Both the position numbers and the translations under genes were made by a program. This document shows positions 36,536 through 48,668 of a stretch of 64,000 nucleotides of DNA, piece after piece (position 1 is the first letter of the stretch; each line of letters starts with the position of its first letter). Below the pieces are notes generated by a model. The model was not told the origin of the DNA. It saw only the letters and a list, made by a program, of their open reading frames with translations, and searched no databases. The stretch comes from Kitagawia praeruptora (Eukaryota > Streptophyta > Magnoliopsida > Apiales > Apiaceae): positions 94,213,001 through 94,277,000 of the forward strand of contig CM075344.1 of assembly GCA_037693485.1 (NCBI GenBank). Reading direction: 5' to 3'.

Positions 36536-39500
36536 ATTTAAAAAGCATTAATTCTATTAAAGAACCTTTATTTCAAAAATTCGTATAAAATTCATTTTTG
36601 GTCCAAATATTATTTTAAAAATATGGGGATACCTCTAAATTCATGAACTTTATTTTAAAATTTTCTAAAAATATTTTCACCCCATTCTTGTATTTTATTT
36701 CGATTTAAAAGTGATTAAAAAAGTGATTTTTCAGAAAGGTAAATAGTAATTGTATAATGACGATTTTGCCCCTGGATATTTGTTATACACCACCGCCATC
36801 TCCTCTTTCTTATTTTCGGGTGTGTCTCATTTCTTGCTCTCGAGAAAAACTCTTTCATCTCTCCCTCCCGTTGGTATTCTCTCTCCTCACCAATCTCTCT
36901 CATCTTGCTTCGGTTTTACGATCAGAAACCGTGATTGTGTTCGGTTTTCTCTCCCCTTCCTGCTGTTGTGCTTGCATGTCGTTGTAGTGATGACACTCGA
37001 AAACCTACTTCGGGTTTTGTACTGATTCCTAGTTGTTCTAGCGTTATTGTTAAAGTCCTGGTCGTGTTCGATGTGGTATTTACTCTAGGCAGAGCTCGAG
37101 AAGGAAACCCAGTTGAATGGGCACATCCGAGTTTTGCCACCACCGGCCGTGAGCTACGGTGAGCCGGTGGGGCGGCGATGATGTCTTCCCTGAGCCCAAA
37201 AACGTGATAAACAAATAGATATTTGAATTTTAGTGATTAATTATATATTATTTTGTGAATTTTGCGATGCAGTTCTGAATTTTGATAAATTGTTTCGTTA
37301 TAAGAATTGTTTGGATAACAAAGTTGATAATTTTTAGTTAAAGATTGTTAGTTGATAATTGTATGGGTTGCATGTATAAATTTTAGATTTCGTAATATTA
37401 ATTCGAAATTGTATGCATTAATACAAATTACTTGGTTTATCATAAGTTAGATAGTTTTGTTCGAATATTATGAATTGATGATTCTTGACTTATGTGTGGT
37501 AATTAATTCTGATGTTAATCTAGAATAAATATAATTGCAATGTATAATTCTCAGATTGTTATATGATTAAATTCGAATTTATATATGTGTGTATAATTTA
37601 ATTTGAATTTATAGGAATATGTGTGAATTATTCGATTAAGGTGATTATTGATAACTTCGAATTATGTGGTAAATAGTATTCGTATAATTTGTTATGAGAT
37701 TATAAATCCTTGGGGCTTGTAGGTGGATTTAAATCCATCGTAGGTACTTGATTGTGAAGTGGAGTCGGCTATGTTCCGACGAGATAGTCCATATTATAAA
37801 GGAGACTCTGTCCGATTTTCGTGAAATTATGAATAGTAAAGTATATACTAAATAGCATGAATGCCTACAAGTTATGTCTATTTGTTAGGTGATTTATGTG
37901 AATTGCTTGATCTGTATGCTATGTGCTATATGTTTAGGTGATTAGTGAACTATGAGTCGATCTGATAAATAATATCAGGTACGTATGTTATATGTTAAGT
38001 ATCGATGCGATATAGGAATCGTTTGGGTAGATTAAGATGAGACGATTAAGGAATATAGTATTCTAAAGTAGTGAATATGGTTTATGTAGATATGAAGGAC
38101 GTAGGCCCTAGCAATAAAGGGAAAGCTAAGCTTGAGTACAAGTAGACCGAGTTGTAGCTGTTGCAGTCTACCGGAGGCAAGTAACTCTGTCTTTACTTGC
38201 AGTTTCTATTTCTTATTGATATATCTTGTGAGCATGCCTATCTTATACCATGTTGAACCCAAATCCTTTATTTAGCCTGATTCTTTTTAATTGCTTCTTA
38301 ACCATATATGCCATATTGCTTTATAGAGTCAAACTAAATTGGCTGACGGATAAACCTTGTTTTAAATAACCTATGTTCGCTGTCAGTCGAACCCATATTG
38401 ACATTGAAACTTGGAAACCCTGATCAATTGCCTTGATACCTTGAGTCTTTATCATCTTGATCCAGACTTGTATTTTGATCCTTCAATGTTAGAAACCCTA
38501 GTCAAACCCTTTGACTTTCATCATTGCAAATCAAAATGAGTTGTTTTCTTAAAACTACCTTGGAGATACCTAGACTGGGCTGATCTGTTATCAGAGAGTC
38601 GAAAGTACTTCGAGGTAAGGATTTTGGAAAGATTAAGAGTCGAAATGTTTTATGAAGATAAATTAAGTTTTATAAATTGGAATGGTTTTAAAATGAAAAG
38701 TTTTATAAATTATAACAGGAACTCCGTCTAAATGGTTTATACGGATTCCTGACGATTGGAGAGACGGAACAACGGGTAATGTCGGTACCGTCAATTTTGA
38801 GGTGTATTTATTGTGTAGTTCTGGTCTGTCCAGTTCGACACCCGTATAGGCCAATGTGTTGCCTCTTGGGAACCGAAGTTATCCTAATGAATGGAATTGA
38901 TGTCCAGAAGGACTTTGTGTCCGGTATGGGGACTTTATGGGCTGATCACCCGTATTGTCTGTTAAGGTGAAATAAAACTCCAATCAGTTTTCTTAAATTG
39001 AAGTTTATATATTGCTATCCTGTTATCGCTAAACTTGATGTCAAATGCTGTACCAGGACCTTTGCTATCACTGTCGGACAACCATGCTATACTTTAATTT
39101 ACTGTCACATTTCGAAATATCATATTATGTTGTTCAGTTGAGATTTTAGTTACTTGCTGAGCGTTGGCTCATTATTATTCTGTGTCTAACCTTTTGACAG
39201 TAAAAATAAGCATCATGGTTCGTACTATGTAAACTACGAGGAAGCGCACCTTTCGTGAACTCGACTTGGTTCATTTTCGCGTAGCTCCCGAGGTAGATGC
39301 AATAAACAGCTCAGTGAGGAGGTCTTAAGTTAGTTGTGAGAACTGGCAGTAGTACTTTTGAGAACTTGGTTTGTAATAATAATATTTTGAATTCAGGTGT
39401 GTAATAATAATTTAGTTAGATGATGGCTTGCTTGTTTCATACCATTACCTGTGATAGATCTTGGATAGTATGTAGGGGCCAGTTAGCATGTTATATTTAT

Positions 39501-39579
39501 AATCTTATATTAGGTTGTATGCATTTAGATGTGTGTTAATGACCCTCCGAACTGGGCCCCTGGTCGGGAGGGCGTCACA
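36536..39579 (+). repeat. gypsy LTR copy A, first ~349 bp missing
   Basis: Aligns throughout with 42484-45522 (copy B) with few differences. It ends GGGCGTCACA at the primer site. The left end is fused to G4 pol. It includes a CT-rich leader-like zone at 36790-36910 and a GC-rich patch (CACCGGCCGTGAGC) near 37140. Confidence 0.9.
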
Positions 39580-39582
39580 GGT

Positions 39583-39593
39583 TGGTATCAGAG
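39583..39593 (+). other. primer-binding site of copy A
   Basis: TGGTATCAGAG, four bases after the LTR end. It diverges from the initiator Met tRNA complement after this point (ATACGGG). Confidence 0.8.
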
Positions 39594-39796
39594 ATACGGG
39601 ATTTGGTCACTAAAACAAGCCAGGAATTTAGGATCATTAATAAAAGAAGTAGACACAATTTGGTTTCAAGAGTGATAGATGTTTGGGAATGATTATAGGT
39701 TTAGGTTTTCTTTTCGCACTAGATTTTAGGACTAACCTAGTTTAACTCGTTTTATATTCTACGTGTATATATATATATATATATGATTATCAGGAC

Positions 39797-40382
39797 ATGG
39801 ATCTTGTCGACGATGCACCTCCCCTACCTTCCGATTCTGGTAGCTCTTCCGAGGAGTCTGATCCCTCCGAGGTGATGTCTGATGCTGATGATGTGACGGA
39901 GTCCGATGTGCTAGTATCCGATTTTGAGGTTAAGAGTCTCACGGCCCGTGCCGACATCCCTGCCCCTATCACCGAGCCTGTATCTGAGCCTGTATCTGAC
40001 CCCGTGCCTATTTCTGTCCCAGTACCAGTCGTGACCCCTTTTTGTCACTGAGCACGGCGAGTCATCTACCGAACCCTACTCACTTCCCGAGGTTGCACCT
40101 TTGCACAACTGCGCTGAGATATTCCGTACTTGTGAGAATTTGACGAGCAGGAAGGATGAGCTTTCGGCATTGATCAAGCAAATGAAAGACGAGGCGTAGC
40201 GTCAGGTTGACTTATCTACGATTGATTGGGATAGTTGTATTAAGTTAGCCCAGAGGATCACCCAGTAGCGATTTCTTGAGGTCCCCCTGTCTAGGCCTGC
40301 TTATGATGAGCTTTGCCGACTTTCGGGCTTGATTGCATGGATGATGTGTGAGCACGGTGAGACCCGACGTTCTCATGACTAG
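39797..40382 (+). pseudogene. gypsy leader ORF, copy A
   Basis: ATG at 39797 opens an acidic, Ser/Asp/Glu-rich product with Pro-Val-Ser-Glu repeats. The frame shifts at the CCCCTTTTT run near 40035 and continues to the TAG at 40380, with stops at GCG-TAG and CAG-TAG on the way. The second half contains a heptad-like stretch (SRKDELSALIKQMKDEA). Every one of these lesions is shared with copy B at 45738. Function unknown. Leader sequence to 40664 holds nothing else recognisable. Confidence 0.55.
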
Positions 40383-40664
40383 GGATGGTTGATGTGGAGA
40401 TGGTGGTGAGTGGGACATTTGGTGGAGCCCACTAGTTTCAGCCTGAGTACTACTAGTATGGGATATTTTTCCAGTTTTCCTACTGCTAGTAAACGAATTG
40501 TTGTTGTTTTAGTCGTTTTCTTTCAGTTCTGTTGTAGAAGGGTTGAATACCCTTAACCTTATGTTGGTTTATTATCGTCCGAGAGACGCGTGTTTATTCG
40601 TATATCTCTGTGTTCACCGATTTATTTATCGCTTTTCCATATTGTCTTTACATATTGTATTAAA

Positions 40665-42134
40665 ATGTAAAGTGGCCGAGTGGTGTGTTAAAATGTAAGA
40701 AATGGAGCAAAAACAAAGCTTAAAAGAAGTTAAAAGATGAAGGAGCAAAGTTTTGTTATCCAAATCTTTTTGAAGGCTCTTGGCTACTTGATATTGCTGT
40801 GTTTCTAGAGAGAAAAGAGCAGTAATTCTTTGGCATAAGAAGGCTTGGAGAAAAGAGTGAGAATAGCTTGGTATTTATAGGCATTTTTAGGGTTTTAGTG
40901 ACCAATGGTTAAAAGACAAGTGGCAAGCTACTAATTAATTAATCATTTGCATAAAGTAGCTTTTTGGCACCTTCCTACAAGTTCCCAGAAGATCAGCATG
41001 TGGGAAATAAATATTATAAAATATCTAGGAAGCTTCTTTTGGCTCGGTTTAACCGAAAAACCCGAAACGAAGTGATAAACCCATAATTATGAAATAAATT
41101 GAAAAATCACTTAAAAATTATGAAACTTGGGGAATCCTCTTGAAATATTCCCAGAGGATTATGGTCAAAATTTCACCTTGAAATTCGTTGACCATCTATG
41201 ACTTTTAAGCGACCGAAAAATCAATTACGTATCGATTTTTGGAGTCCCGGAAGAAAGTCATGCAAAAATCATGAAATTAATCCTAAAATTCTTTTTAAAT
41301 ATTCTAGTGACATTTCCAAAGTTTCAAGTCAAAATAACATGTGGAGGTATTTTATTCAAAAATATTTTGATTAATTGTCCTTACGTGACGGAGTAAAATA
41401 CATTAGCCGTTTATCGTAACCTGTCGATACTTTGGCTAAATTTTGACTTGAAATATATTCAAATATAATATTCCTCAAATAATAATGACCATGAAGTCCT
41501 CGGAATATTTATTTTGAATATTTTAGATTTTTATCCGATTTAAATGAAAATTGTTTAGGGTTCCGGGATAAAATCTGTTTTTATTCTTTCGGCTAGTCTT
41601 TGGGAAAGGCACTTTGCAAGTAAGTCTTTGAAAAATATATCGAATATATTTTAGAATAAAACATTTGAAATGAACACTGTTTTGAATAAAACATATATTT
41701 TTGGTCCGGAAAATCAGTGTTCGGAATATTTCGATATTTGTGTCATCTAGACTTTGCCTTTAAATGTATCACAAATAACTTAGACTAGGAAACATCATTT
41801 CATTGACATTCCTTATCCAAATTAGTGATTAGTACGAGAAAATGTTTTGTCAGTTTAACTCGTCACTTGTTTATGTCACTTCGAATAAACCTAAGGGAAG
41901 ATTTACTACGTTATCTAGTAAATTCCTAAATCTAATTTAATTTTCACTTTCGAACTTGACAAATCACCAAAACCTACAAGTGAAAGACGGTCTAGCAATC
42001 TTCCTAAAAGACTATCGACTCACAATCTTCCCCTTTTTGGTATTTGTCAAAACTACTTGCGAAAATTAAGTATGTGTGTGCCACTAAACTAGTGTATGCA
42101 TGCTAAGCTATATGAAAAATGATGAGAGCCAAAT
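40665..42134 (-). repeat. minus-strand copia LTR fragment with 3' internal end
   Basis: On the minus strand, CCAAAAAGGGGAAGATTG (42023-42040) looks like a copia polypurine tract, followed by LTR text starting TGAGTCGATAG at 42022. A TATAAATA box lies at 40872-40879 (minus). The LTR lacks the C-run found near other copia LTR ends, so the left end at 40665 looks truncated rather than a true terminus. It abuts the leader of copy A on the left and the copy B LTR on the right. Confidence 0.6.
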
Positions 42135-45100
42135 TATAACGGCCTAAAATTTTTCGCGATATTTAAATGTTTATTTAATTGTTAAATGTGGAAGTTATGT
42201 GAAATATATGATGAGTACATGTTTATGGAGTCAAGTTATGTGCGAAATCATGATTATGTGATTATGTGATGATCGGTATATGTCGTATATGCTCGTAGAA
42301 TTTTATTTGCATTTTTGGAGCATTAGAAGTATTTTTAAAGTGCATATTTAATCTTTTAAAATTCATATAAAATCATTGGAGTTGATTTTAATCATGAAAT
42401 CTTTTACATTATCTTATTTGTGATATTGTTAAGTTATGAAAATTAGTGTGGATATTTAATTGTGTGCTTTAGTATTTTAAAATGATTTAAAAAGCATTAA
42501 TTCTATTAAAGAACTTTTTTTCGAAAATTCGTATAAAATTCATTTTTGGTCCAAATATTATTTTAAAAATATGGGGATACCTCTAAATTCATGAACTTTA
42601 TTTTAAAATTTTCTAAAAATATTTTCACCCCATTCTTGTATTTTATTTCGATTTAAAAGTGATTAAAAAAGTGATTTTTCAGAAAGGTAAATAGTAATTG
42701 TATAATGACGATTTTGCCCCTGGATATTTGTTATACACCACCGCCATCTCCTCTTTCTTATTTTCGGGTGTGTCTCATTTCTTGCTCTCGAGAAAAACTC
42801 TTTCATCTCTCCCTCCCGTTGGTATTCTCTCTCCTCACCAATCTCTCTCATCTTGCTTCGGTTTTACGATCAGAAACCGTGATTGTGTTCGGTTTTCTCT
42901 CCCCTTCCTGCTGTTGTGCTTTCATGTCGTTGTAGTGATGAAACTCGAGAACCTACTTCGGGTTTTGTACTGATTCCTAGTTGTTCTAGCGTTATTGTTA
43001 AGGTCCTGGTCGTGTTCGATGTGGTATTTACTCTAGGCAGAGCTCGAGAAGGAAACCTAGTTAAATGGGCACCTCCGAGTTTTGCCACCACCGGCCGTGA
43101 GCTACGGTGAGCCGGTGGGGCGGCGATGATGTCTTCCCTGAGCCCAAAAACGTGATAAACAAATAGATATTTGAATTTTAGTGATTAATTATATACTATT
43201 TTGTGAATTTTGCGATGCAGTTCTGAATTTTGATAAATTGTTTCGTTATAAGAATTGTTTGGATAACAAAGTTGATAATTTTTAGTTAAAGATTGTTAGT
43301 TGATAATTGTATGGGTTGCATGTATAAATTTTAGATTTCGTAATATTAATTCGAAATTGTATGCATTAATACAAATTACTTGGTTTATCATAAGTTAGAT
43401 AGTTTTGTTCGAATATTATGAATTGATGATTCTTGACTTATGTGTGGTAATTAATTCTGATGTTAATCTAGAATAAATATAATTGCAATGTATAATTCTC
43501 AGATTGTTATATGATTAAATTCAAATTTATATATGTGTGTATAATTTAATTTGAATTTATAGGAATATGTGTGAATTATTCGATTAAGGTGATTATTGAT
43601 AACTTCGAATTATGTGGTAAATAGTATTCGTATAATTTGTTATGAGATTATAAATCCTTGGGGCTTGTAGGTGGATTTAAATCCATCGTAGGCACTTGAT
43701 TGTGAAGTGGAGTCGGCTATGTTCCGACGAGATAGTCCATATTATAAAGGAGACTCTGTCCGATTTTCGTGAAATTATGAATAGTAAAGTATATACTAAA
43801 TAGCATGAATGCCTACAAGTTATGTCTATCTGTTAGGTGATTTATGTGAATTGCTTGATCTATATGCTATGTGCTATATGTTTAGGTGATTAGTGAACTA
43901 TGAGTCGATCTGATAAATAATATCAGGTACGTATGTTATATGTTAAGTATCGATGCGATATAGGAATCGTTTGGGTAGATTAAGATGAGACGATTAAGGA
44001 ATATAGTATTCTAAAGTAGTGAATATGGTTTATGTAGATATGAAGGGCGTAGACCCTAGCAATAAAGGGAAAGCTAAGCTTGAGTACAAGTAGACCGAGT
44101 TGTAGCTGTTCTACCGGAGGCAAGTAACTCTGTCTTTACTTGCAGTTTCTATTTCTTATTGATATATCCTGTGAGCATGCCTATCTTATACCATGTTGAA
44201 CCCGAATCCTTTATTTAGCCTGATTCTTTTTAATTGCTTCTTAACCATATATGCCATATTGCTTTAAAGAGTCAAACTAAATTGGCTGACGGATAAACCT
44301 TGTTTTAAATAACCTATGTTCGCTGTCAATCGAACCCATATTGACATTGAAACTTGGAAATCCTGATCAATTGCCTTGATACCTTGAGTCTATATCATCT
44401 TGATCCAGACTTGTATTTTGATCCTTTAATGTTAGAAACCCTAGTCAAACCCTTTGACTTTCATCATTGCAAATCAAAATGAGTTGTTTTCTTAAAACTA
44501 CCTTGGAGATACCTAGACTGGGCTGATCTGTTATCAGAGAGTCGAAAGTACTTCGAGGTAAGGATTTTGGAAAGATTAAGAGTCGAAACGTTTTATGAAG
44601 ATAAATTAAGTTTTATAAATTGGAATGGTTTTAAAATGAAAAGTTTTATAAATTATAACAGGAACTCCGTCTAAATGGTTTCTACGGATTCCTGACGATT
44701 GGAGAGACGGAACAACGGGTAATGCCGGTACCGTCAATTTTGAGGTGTATTTATTGTGTAGTTCTGGTCTGTCCAGTTCGACACCCGTATAGGCCAATGT
44801 GTTGCCTCTTGGGAACCCAAGTTATCCTAATGAAAGGAATTGATGTCCAGAGGGACTTTGTGTCCGATATGGGGACTTTATGGGCTGATCACCCGTATCG
44901 TCTGTTAAGGTGAAATAAAACTCCAATCAGTTTTCTTAAATTGAAGTTTATATATTGCTATCCTGTTATCGCTAAACTTGATGTCAAATGCTGTACCAGG
45001 ACCTTTGCTATCACTGTCGGACAACCATGCTATACTTTAATTTACTGTCACCTTTCGAAATATCATATTATGTTGTTCAGTTGAGATTTTAGTTACTTGC

Positions 45101-45522
45101 TGAGCGTTGGCTCATTATTATTCTGTGTCTAACCTTTTGACAGTAAAAATAAGCATCATGGTTCGTACTATGTAAACTACGAGGAAGCGCACCTTTCGTG
45201 AACTCGACTTGGTTCATTTCCGCGTAGCTCCCGAGGTAGATGCAATAAACAGCTCAGTGAGGAGGTCTTAAGTTAGTTGTGAGAACTGGCAGTAGTACTT
45301 TTGAGAACTTGGTTTGTAATAATAATATTTTGAATTCAGGTGTGTAATAATAATTTAGTTAGATGATGGCATGCTTGTTTCATACCATTACCTGTGATAG
45401 ATCTTGGATAGTATGTAGGGGCCAGTCAGCATGTTATATTTATAATCTTATATTAGGTTGTATGCATATAGATGTGTGTTAGTGACCCTCCGATCTGGGC
45501 CCCTGGTCCGGAGGGCGTCACA
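42135..45522 (+). repeat. gypsy LTR copy B, 3388 bp, complete
   Basis: Starts TATAACGGCCT, at the position that follows the polypurine tract in copy C, and ends GGAGGGCGTCACA before the primer site. The termini are TA...CA. It is very similar to copy A and clearly more different from copy C. Confidence 0.9.
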
Positions 45523-45525
45523 GGT

Positions 45526-45536
45526 TGGTATCAGAG
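45526..45536 (+). other. primer-binding site of element B
   Basis: TGGTATCAGAG, identical in context to 39583-39593. Confidence 0.8.
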
Positions 45537-45737
45537 ATACGGGATTTGGTCACTAAAACAAGCCAGGAATTTAGGATCATTAATAAAAGAAGTAGACACA
45601 ATTTGGTTTCAAGAGTGATAGATGTTTGGGAATGATTATAGGTTTAGGTTTTCTTTTCGCACTAGATTTTAGGACTAACCTAGTTTAACTCGTTTTATAT
45701 TCTACGTGTATATATATATATATATGATTATCAGGAC

Positions 45738-46323
45738 ATGGATCTTGCCGACGATGCACCTCCCCTACCTTCCGATTCTGGTAGCTCTTCCGAGGAGTTT
45801 GATCCCTCCGAGGTGATGTCTGATGCTGATGATGTGACGGAGTCCGATGTGCTAGTATCCGATTTTGAGGTTAAGAGTCTCACGGCCCGTGCCGACATCC
45901 CTGCCCCTATCACCGAGCCTGTATCTGAGCCTGTCTCTGACCCCGTGCCTGTTTCTGTCCCAGTACCAGTCGTGACCCCTTTTTGTCACTGAGCACGGCG
46001 AGTCATCTACCGGACCCTACTCACTTCCCGAGGTTGCACCTTTGCACAACTACGATGAGATATTCCGTACTTGTGAGAATTTGACGAGCAGGAAGGATGA
46101 GCTTTCGGCATTGATCAAGCAAATGAAGGACGAGGCGTAGCGTCAGGTTGACTTATCTACGATTGATTGGGATAGTTGTATTAAGTTAGCCCAGAGGATC
46201 ACCCAGTAGCGATTTCTTGAGGTCCCCTTGTCTAGGCCTGCTTATGATGAGCTCTGTCGAATTTCGGGCTTGATTGCATGGATGATGTGTGAGCACGGTG
46301 AGACCCGACGTTCTCATGACTAG
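45738..46323 (+). pseudogene. gypsy leader ORF, copy B
   Basis: Same as copy A: acidic N-terminal half with PVSEPVSDPVPVSVPVPV-like repeats, a frameshift at CCCCTTTTT near 45976, a second half with a coiled-coil-like stretch, two shared nonsense codons and a stop at 46321. An equivalent, non-identical ORF precedes gag in G2. This suggests a once functional pre-gag protein of this gypsy lineage; no domain recognised. Confidence 0.55.
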
Positions 46324-46775
46324 GGATGGTTGATGTGGAGATGGTGGTGAGTGGGACATTTGGTGGAGCCCACTAGTTTCAGCCTGAGTACTACTAGTAT
46401 GGGATATTTTTCCAGTTTTCCTACTGCTAGTAAACGAATTGTTGTTGTTTTAGTCGTTTTCTTTCAGTTCTGTTGTAGAAGGGTTGAATACCCTTAACCT
46501 TATGTTGGTTTATTATCGTCCGAGAGACGCGTGTTTATTCGTATATCTCTGTGTTCACCGATTTATTTATCGCTTTTCCATATTGTCTTTACATATTGTA
46601 TTTCCATACATATCGATCCGTTCATATAAAACCTGTTGCATAAACTTTCAACTGCACCCATATCATATTAATTGATGGAACCGATCGTCTATTGGTATTA
46701 GACGGAGGAACCCTTTTCCTTTTTAATATATACCTACTTGTTGTTTACCAAAATGTTTACCTTCCTATCAAAAAG
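46324..46775 (+). other. leader of element B between leader ORF and gag
   Basis: AT-rich, no credible ORF. From about 46607 the sequence is absent from copy A. Confidence 0.45.
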
Positions 46776-47705
46776 ATGCCTCCCAGAAGAAGACCTACTA
46801 ACAATAATGACAACCAAGATCAACAAGACCAAGATAACCCTACCATGGCCCAGATGTTTCAATTACTTCAACAACAAACTTCTGCTTTTGTTCAACACCA
46901 ACAGCACCAAGCTGCTTAACCAGCTATTGCTTTTAAATCTTTTCAAGCTGTTCATCCCCCAGAATTCAAAGGCACCCTAAACCCTATCGAGGCCAAATCA
47001 TGGCTTATGGGTATTGAGAAGTCTTTTACGTTAGTTAGGGTTGATGAAATTCAGAAGGTAGAGTTTGCTAGTTTCTATCTGAGAGCGGAAGCGAACTTTT
47101 GGTGGGAATCGGTTAAAGCTGTAGAAGGAGATGCCATTATATGGCCTAGATTTGTGGAGTTGTTTAATGAGAAGTATTTTCCGGGATATTTACAAGACCA
47201 GTTGGAGATTCAGTTTATGGAATTGAAGCAAGAAGGAATGACTATTGCGGAGTATGAAGCTAAGTTTATTGAGTTGTCTAGGTTTGCACCCCAGTATGTA
47301 GGTAATGAAGCTAGCAAAGCCAAGAAATCTCAGCATGGATTAAAGCCCTGGTTAAGGAGTAGAGTTGCCGCGTTTGAGTTGAGGACTTATGCCGCTGTTG
47401 TTCAGAAGACGATGATTATCGAGGGGGAAAGTGACTTGAACCAGAAGGAGAGACCTAGTAAGAAGAGGAAGTTTGAGAAGATGGAAAGGAGCCAAGATAC
47501 GGAAAGTCATAAGAGTTTTCCGAACAGAGGAAGGTTTGGAAATCGACCAGGAGGTCAGAAGAATTTTCAGAAGTTTGGGGGTGGTAACGGAGGACAAGAC
47601 CGTAGACCCTAGGGAGTAAACCCGCAGGCTGTGACAAGACCCGTACTACCAGATTGCAAAATTGGTGGAAGAAAGCACCCAGGTATTTGCAATAAGCCTA
47701 ACATA
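46776..47705 (+). pseudogene. gag: gypsy B Gag, capsid part
   Basis: ATG at 46776 (MPPRRRPTNNND), Gln-rich start, a CAA-to-TAA-like stop at 46917, then the Retrotrans_gag domain (FKGTLNPIEAKSWLMGIEKS; WWESVKAVEG; FNEKYFPGYLQDQ). A stop at 47610 and a frameshift near 47704 separate it from the zinc knuckles. Lys/Arg-rich region near 47455-47590. Confidence 0.9.
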
Positions 47706-48668
47706 TAGTGTGCTACAAGTGTGGAAAGAAGGGGCACTATGCCCAAGAATGCCCTGAAGCGAAACCGGTGGGAATGATTTGTTATAAGTGTGGCAAGGTT
47801 GGCCATATAGCGAGAAATTGCAAGGAACCTATTCAGACTTCTAATGTGAAGGATCACCGCGCCACCAGTTCAACCGCAAGCTCCGTACCAAGCACCTCAA
47901 ACCAGAGCTCGTACCTTCAACATGTCTGTTAAAGATGCTGTCAATGATGTCGACGTAGTTGCAGGTACGCTTCCAGTCAACTCTTTTGAAGCTAAAGTTT
48001 TAATTGATTCTGGCGCAACTAGATCATGTATATCTAAGATATTTCTTGATAAATTGCGATGTGAGACTCTTCTATTAGAAAGACCGTTACTAATAGAAGT
48101 GGCTAACCAGGATAAGATAGTTGTGGATCGGGAGTGTCCTAACTGTAATATTGAGATAGGAGAATTTCTTTTGCGGATTTGTTACCCTTTAGGTTGGGAG
48201 AGTTTGATGTCATTCTAGGAATGGATTGGTTGACTGAGTGTGAAGATTGACTGTAAAAAGAAGCAAGTAAAGTTGGTTACTGAAGATGGTAGTGAGGTAG
48301 TGTTTCAAGGACAGAAGCAAGATAAGAAATTTTTGACATTTATGCAAGTTAAGAAGTTGTTGAAGCAAGGATGTGAAGCTTATTTAGCGCATGTAGTTGA
48401 CACCGAGAAACAAGTCCTAAATATGGAAGACATCCCAGTGGTGAATGAGTTTCCTGACGTATTTCCCGACGAATTGCCTGGATTACCTCCAAATAGAGAA
48501 GTTAAATTTCTGATTGAGCTAGTTAGCACTAGGAACCGAACCAGTATCTAAAGCACTGTATCGAATGGCACCTGCCGAGATGAAGGAATTGGCTACTCAA
48601 TTGCAAGATTTGTTAGATAAAGGAGTTATAAGGCCGAGTGTGTCTCCGTGGGGCGCACCAGTGTTGTT
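47706..48668 (+). pseudogene. pol: gypsy B zinc knuckles, protease and start of RT
   Basis: Two CX2CX4HX4C knuckles (CYKCGKKGHYAQEC, CYKCGKVGHIARNC) at about 47709-47827, protease VLIDSGATRS near 48000, frameshifts near 48175 and 48235, then the connection to RT (VVNEFPDVFPDELPGLPP) and the start of RT. RT stops at the CACTA insertion in the codons of APVLF; the matching codons resume at 60436. Confidence 0.9.

Noticed and set aside
36715..37162. Set of small ORFs recurring at 42663-43110 and 63374-63834
   Set aside because: They recur only because the LTR is repeated; frames and indels are not conserved in copy C, so no protein is supported.
40665..40680. True left terminus of the minus-strand copia LTR (TGTAAAG)
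   Set aside because: It has only the dinucleotide TG in its favour; the C-run typical of copia LTR ends is missing, and the segmental duplication model explains the breakpoint better.
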